This document shows positions 5,090-6,597 of a stretch of 6,597 nucleotides of DNA, piece by piece. Under the pieces are notes generated by a model. It made no database searches, was not told the origin of the DNA, and saw only the letters and a program-made list of their open reading frames with translations. Every line of letters begins with the position of its first letter. Positions within the stretch are counted from its first letter, which is position 1. The translations under genes were made by a program, and so were the position numbers. Source of the stretch: Erysipelotrichaceae bacterium (GTDB lineage Bacteria; Bacillota_I; Bacilli_A; Erysipelotrichales; Erysipelotrichaceae); NCBI GenBank assembly GCA_017512625.1, contig JAFWFB010000032.1, forward strand, positions 1 to 6,597, read 5' to 3'.

Positions 5090-6597
5090 TTACTTCCTCA
5101 GGGAATAGTAATCGCCAGCCAAAAGCAACTGACCATACTCATAGAAATCCTTAGCCTTATCCAGGATGTAGCGGACATTGTCCTGATCATAGTCCTCGCT
5201 AAGACTTACCACGCTGTTGCTTGAGGAATCGTAATAGAATGTGTCCGCAAGCACGCTGCGGTCCATGAACGGCACAAAGCGTTCGCCATTGCTGTCGAAG
5301 ACATCTCTTCCGACCTTATAGCTGTTTGTGCTGTCCAGACCGAAAAGATTGACGATGGTCGGATAGATATCGAAGGTGGAGGCCAGGGTATCGATCTTCT
5401 CACCCTTGATTTCGCTGTTATAGATAATGAAAGGTACCCGATACTGGTTAAAGCCTGTCTCTTTGACAACTGTCTCTATGCTTTCCGGTGTGCTTAAACC
5501 ATATGGGTAGTGATCGCCGAAGATCATGATGACGGTATCATCCAGGATGCCCTTTTCTTCCAGCTTCTCCATCAACAGTTTAAGACCACGGTCCAGATGC
5601 ATCTGTCCGGCCAGGTAACACTTACTCTCGCTGTCCAGATCCTTGTAAGAAGAATTATTGATGATCTCCAGGAATTCCTGATATTCATAGCGATCTTCCT
5701 CATAAGGCATGTGGCCGGAGGCACTGATCACAAAGTCGAAGAAACGGGAATCGGTATTGGTATGCTCAAGAGTCGCCAAAAGCAGATCCTCGTCATAGAT
5801 CCAGTTGGTACCATCGATGTATCCTTCCGGTCTTACCAGACCCAGACGATCCATGTCGTAGAAAGTGGTAAAGCCCAGCTGTGCATGGAAAAGTTCGCGG
5901 TTATAGAACTGTGCGATATAGGAATGGTAGCTATTGGCCTGATAGTTTTCCTGCTTAAACAGACTGGCCAGGGCATAAGGATAGGCGTTGTTCTGGAAGG
6001 TATAGGAAGTCGTACCGTAATCGATCGAAGGCATCATCGAGGTCTCGGAGATGAATTCCGAATCGCCGGTCGCTGACTGATAGATCGGGGCATAGTAACG
6101 GGTAAAATAATAACCTTCGTTAGCCAGTTTATATAGAGTCGGACAAAGTTCTTCCTTGTCCAGCGGATAGTTATTGAGTGATTCACAAAGGATCAGGATC
6201 AGGTTCTTGTCCTTGAACATGCCACTGTATTCATTGCTGCTGGTCACGCTGTAGCGGTCAACAAATTCTTCAAGGTTAGCAAGATCCTCTTCGCTGTACT
6301 CGATCATGCTTTTTTGATCGATAACTCTTCGGATGTCCTTATAGATGTAGTCATAGACGCCAAAACGGTCAACGAACTTGTCGTTGGAATAGATCGAATC
6401 ATAGATATAGGCATCGGATAGCCAGCCTTCCTCGTTTTCGATCTCGCGGTTGACCAGACGTTTATGTAAGAGATCCTTGCCGAAATAGCCCATGCTGATA
6501 GCCAAAACCAGGACCAGCACCCTTAAGACATACATCTTAAGGTCATTGGTATCCTTGTATTTATAGAAGACGATGAATAATGCAAACAGGATAAACG
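5090..6597 (-). CDS. LTA-synthase-like phosphoglycerol transferase / sulfatase-fold membrane protein (5' end outside window)
   Basis: The minus-strand frame is open to the right edge; 501 residues are visible. Residues here are numbered from an internal Met at 6535, which is probably not the start: 20 more in-frame codons upstream encode a transmembrane helix (FILFALFIVFY). With the next helix (VLRVLVLVLAISMGYFG) this looks like the end of the LtaS-type membrane domain. The extracellular alkaline-phosphatase-fold domain follows, about 110-400. It has ILILCESLNNYPL (E118, metal ligand), YQSATGDSEF (T156, matching the LtaS nucleophile threonine), SASGHMPY (H275) and MIFGDHYPYG (D341-H342, metal ligands). 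The predicted reaction is transfer of phosphoglycerol, or a related phospho-head-group, from a membrane lipid to a surface polymer or glycan. It is upstream of and coupled to the MBOAT gene. The whole-polymer synthase role is not proven; it could be a modifier. The operon promoter is not in view. Confidence 0.9.
   Translation of the reverse strand, partial: FILFALFIVFYKYKDTNDLKMYVLRVLVLVLAISMGYFGKDLLHKRLVNREIENEEGWLSDAYIYDSIYSNDKFVDRFGVYDYIYKDIRRVIDQKSMIEYSEEDLANLEEFVDRYSVTSSNEYSGMFKDKNLILILCESLNNYPLDKEELCPTLYKLANEGYYFTRYYAPIYQSATGDSEFISETSMMPSIDYGTTSYTFQNNAYPYALASLFKQENYQANSYHSYIAQFYNRELFHAQLGFTTFYDMDRLGLVRPEGYIDGTNWIYDEDLLLATLEHTNTDSRFFDFVISASGHMPYEEDRYEYQEFLEIINNSSYKDLDSESKCYLAGQMHLDRGLKLLMEKLEEKGILDDTVIMIFGDHYPYGLSTPESIETVVKETGFNQYRVPFIIYNSEIKGEKIDTLASTFDIYPTIVNLFGLDSTNSYKVGRDVFDSNGERFVPFMDRSVLADTFYYDSSSNSVVSLSEDYDQDNVRYILDKAKDFYEYGQLLLAGDYYSLRK
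5093..5099 (-). promoter_or_regulatory. Ribosome-binding site of the MBOAT gene, inside the end of the upstream gene
   Basis: GAGGAAG on the minus strand lies just before the TAA-G-ATG junction. AGG AAG are also the last two sense codons (Arg-Lys) of the LTA-synthase-like gene. GAGG is 7 nt from the ATG at 5088, normal spacing, which supports this start and coupled translation. Confidence 0.65.

Noticed and set aside
5510..6076. Plus-strand open frame of 188 codons
   Set aside because: Antisense to the catalytic core of the LTA-synthase-like gene, no ribosome-binding site and a low-complexity translation; a shadow frame.
1..6597. CRISPR arrays, insertion sequences, tRNA genes or riboswitches
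   Set aside because: I looked on both strands and saw no regularly spaced repeats, transposase motifs or terminal inverted repeats, and no tRNA-like structure other than the tmRNA ends.

Overview
The window looks like a chromosomal piece of a low-to-mid-GC, Gram-positive-type bacterium (Bacillota; a clostridial or erysipelotrichial lineage is my guess). The reasons are A+T-rich intergenic DNA, TATAAT-type promoters with extended -10 elements, an LTA-synthase-like gene, and a one-piece tmRNA with an encoded CCA end. This is inference from sequence character, not from a database match.

Left part (1-879): the N-terminal 135 residues of a GNAT acetyltransferase of the YoaP-like type run off the left edge on the minus strand. 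Upstream of it lies the complete tmRNA gene ssrA (488-833, minus), with its own extended -10 promoter and a hairpin-plus-T-run terminator. The tmRNA ends, the G3:U pair, the T-arm and a tag frame ending in LAFAA are all readable.

Middle (880-2478, plus): an M14-family zinc carboxypeptidase with an N-terminal membrane anchor, a copper-amine-oxidase-N-like stalk and all expected zinc and catalytic residues. It is divergent from ssrA. The two -10 elements form an inverted repeat, and the plus-strand -10 sits only 6 nt before the ATG, suggesting a leaderless mRNA.

Right part (2472-6597, minus): three tightly packed genes transcribed leftwards. They encode an LTA-synthase-like alkaline-phosphatase-fold transferase (5' end outside the window), an AlgI/DltB-type MBOAT O-acyltransferase, and a DHHW/AlgX-type SGNH-like protein. 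Both junctions have a single base between stop and start, so translational coupling is likely. Together they read as a cell-surface module: one enzyme transfers a phosphoglycerol-type group from lipid to a polymer or acceptor outside the membrane. The MBOAT moves acyl groups across the membrane, and the DHHW protein transfers them to the extracellular acceptor. The last gene of this operon overlaps the end of the peptidase gene by 7 bp, tail to tail.

The most unusual items are the LTA-synthase/MBOAT/DHHW combination, the ssrA/peptidase back-to-back promoter pair, and the predicted leaderless start. No mobile element, CRISPR array or tRNA gene was seen.
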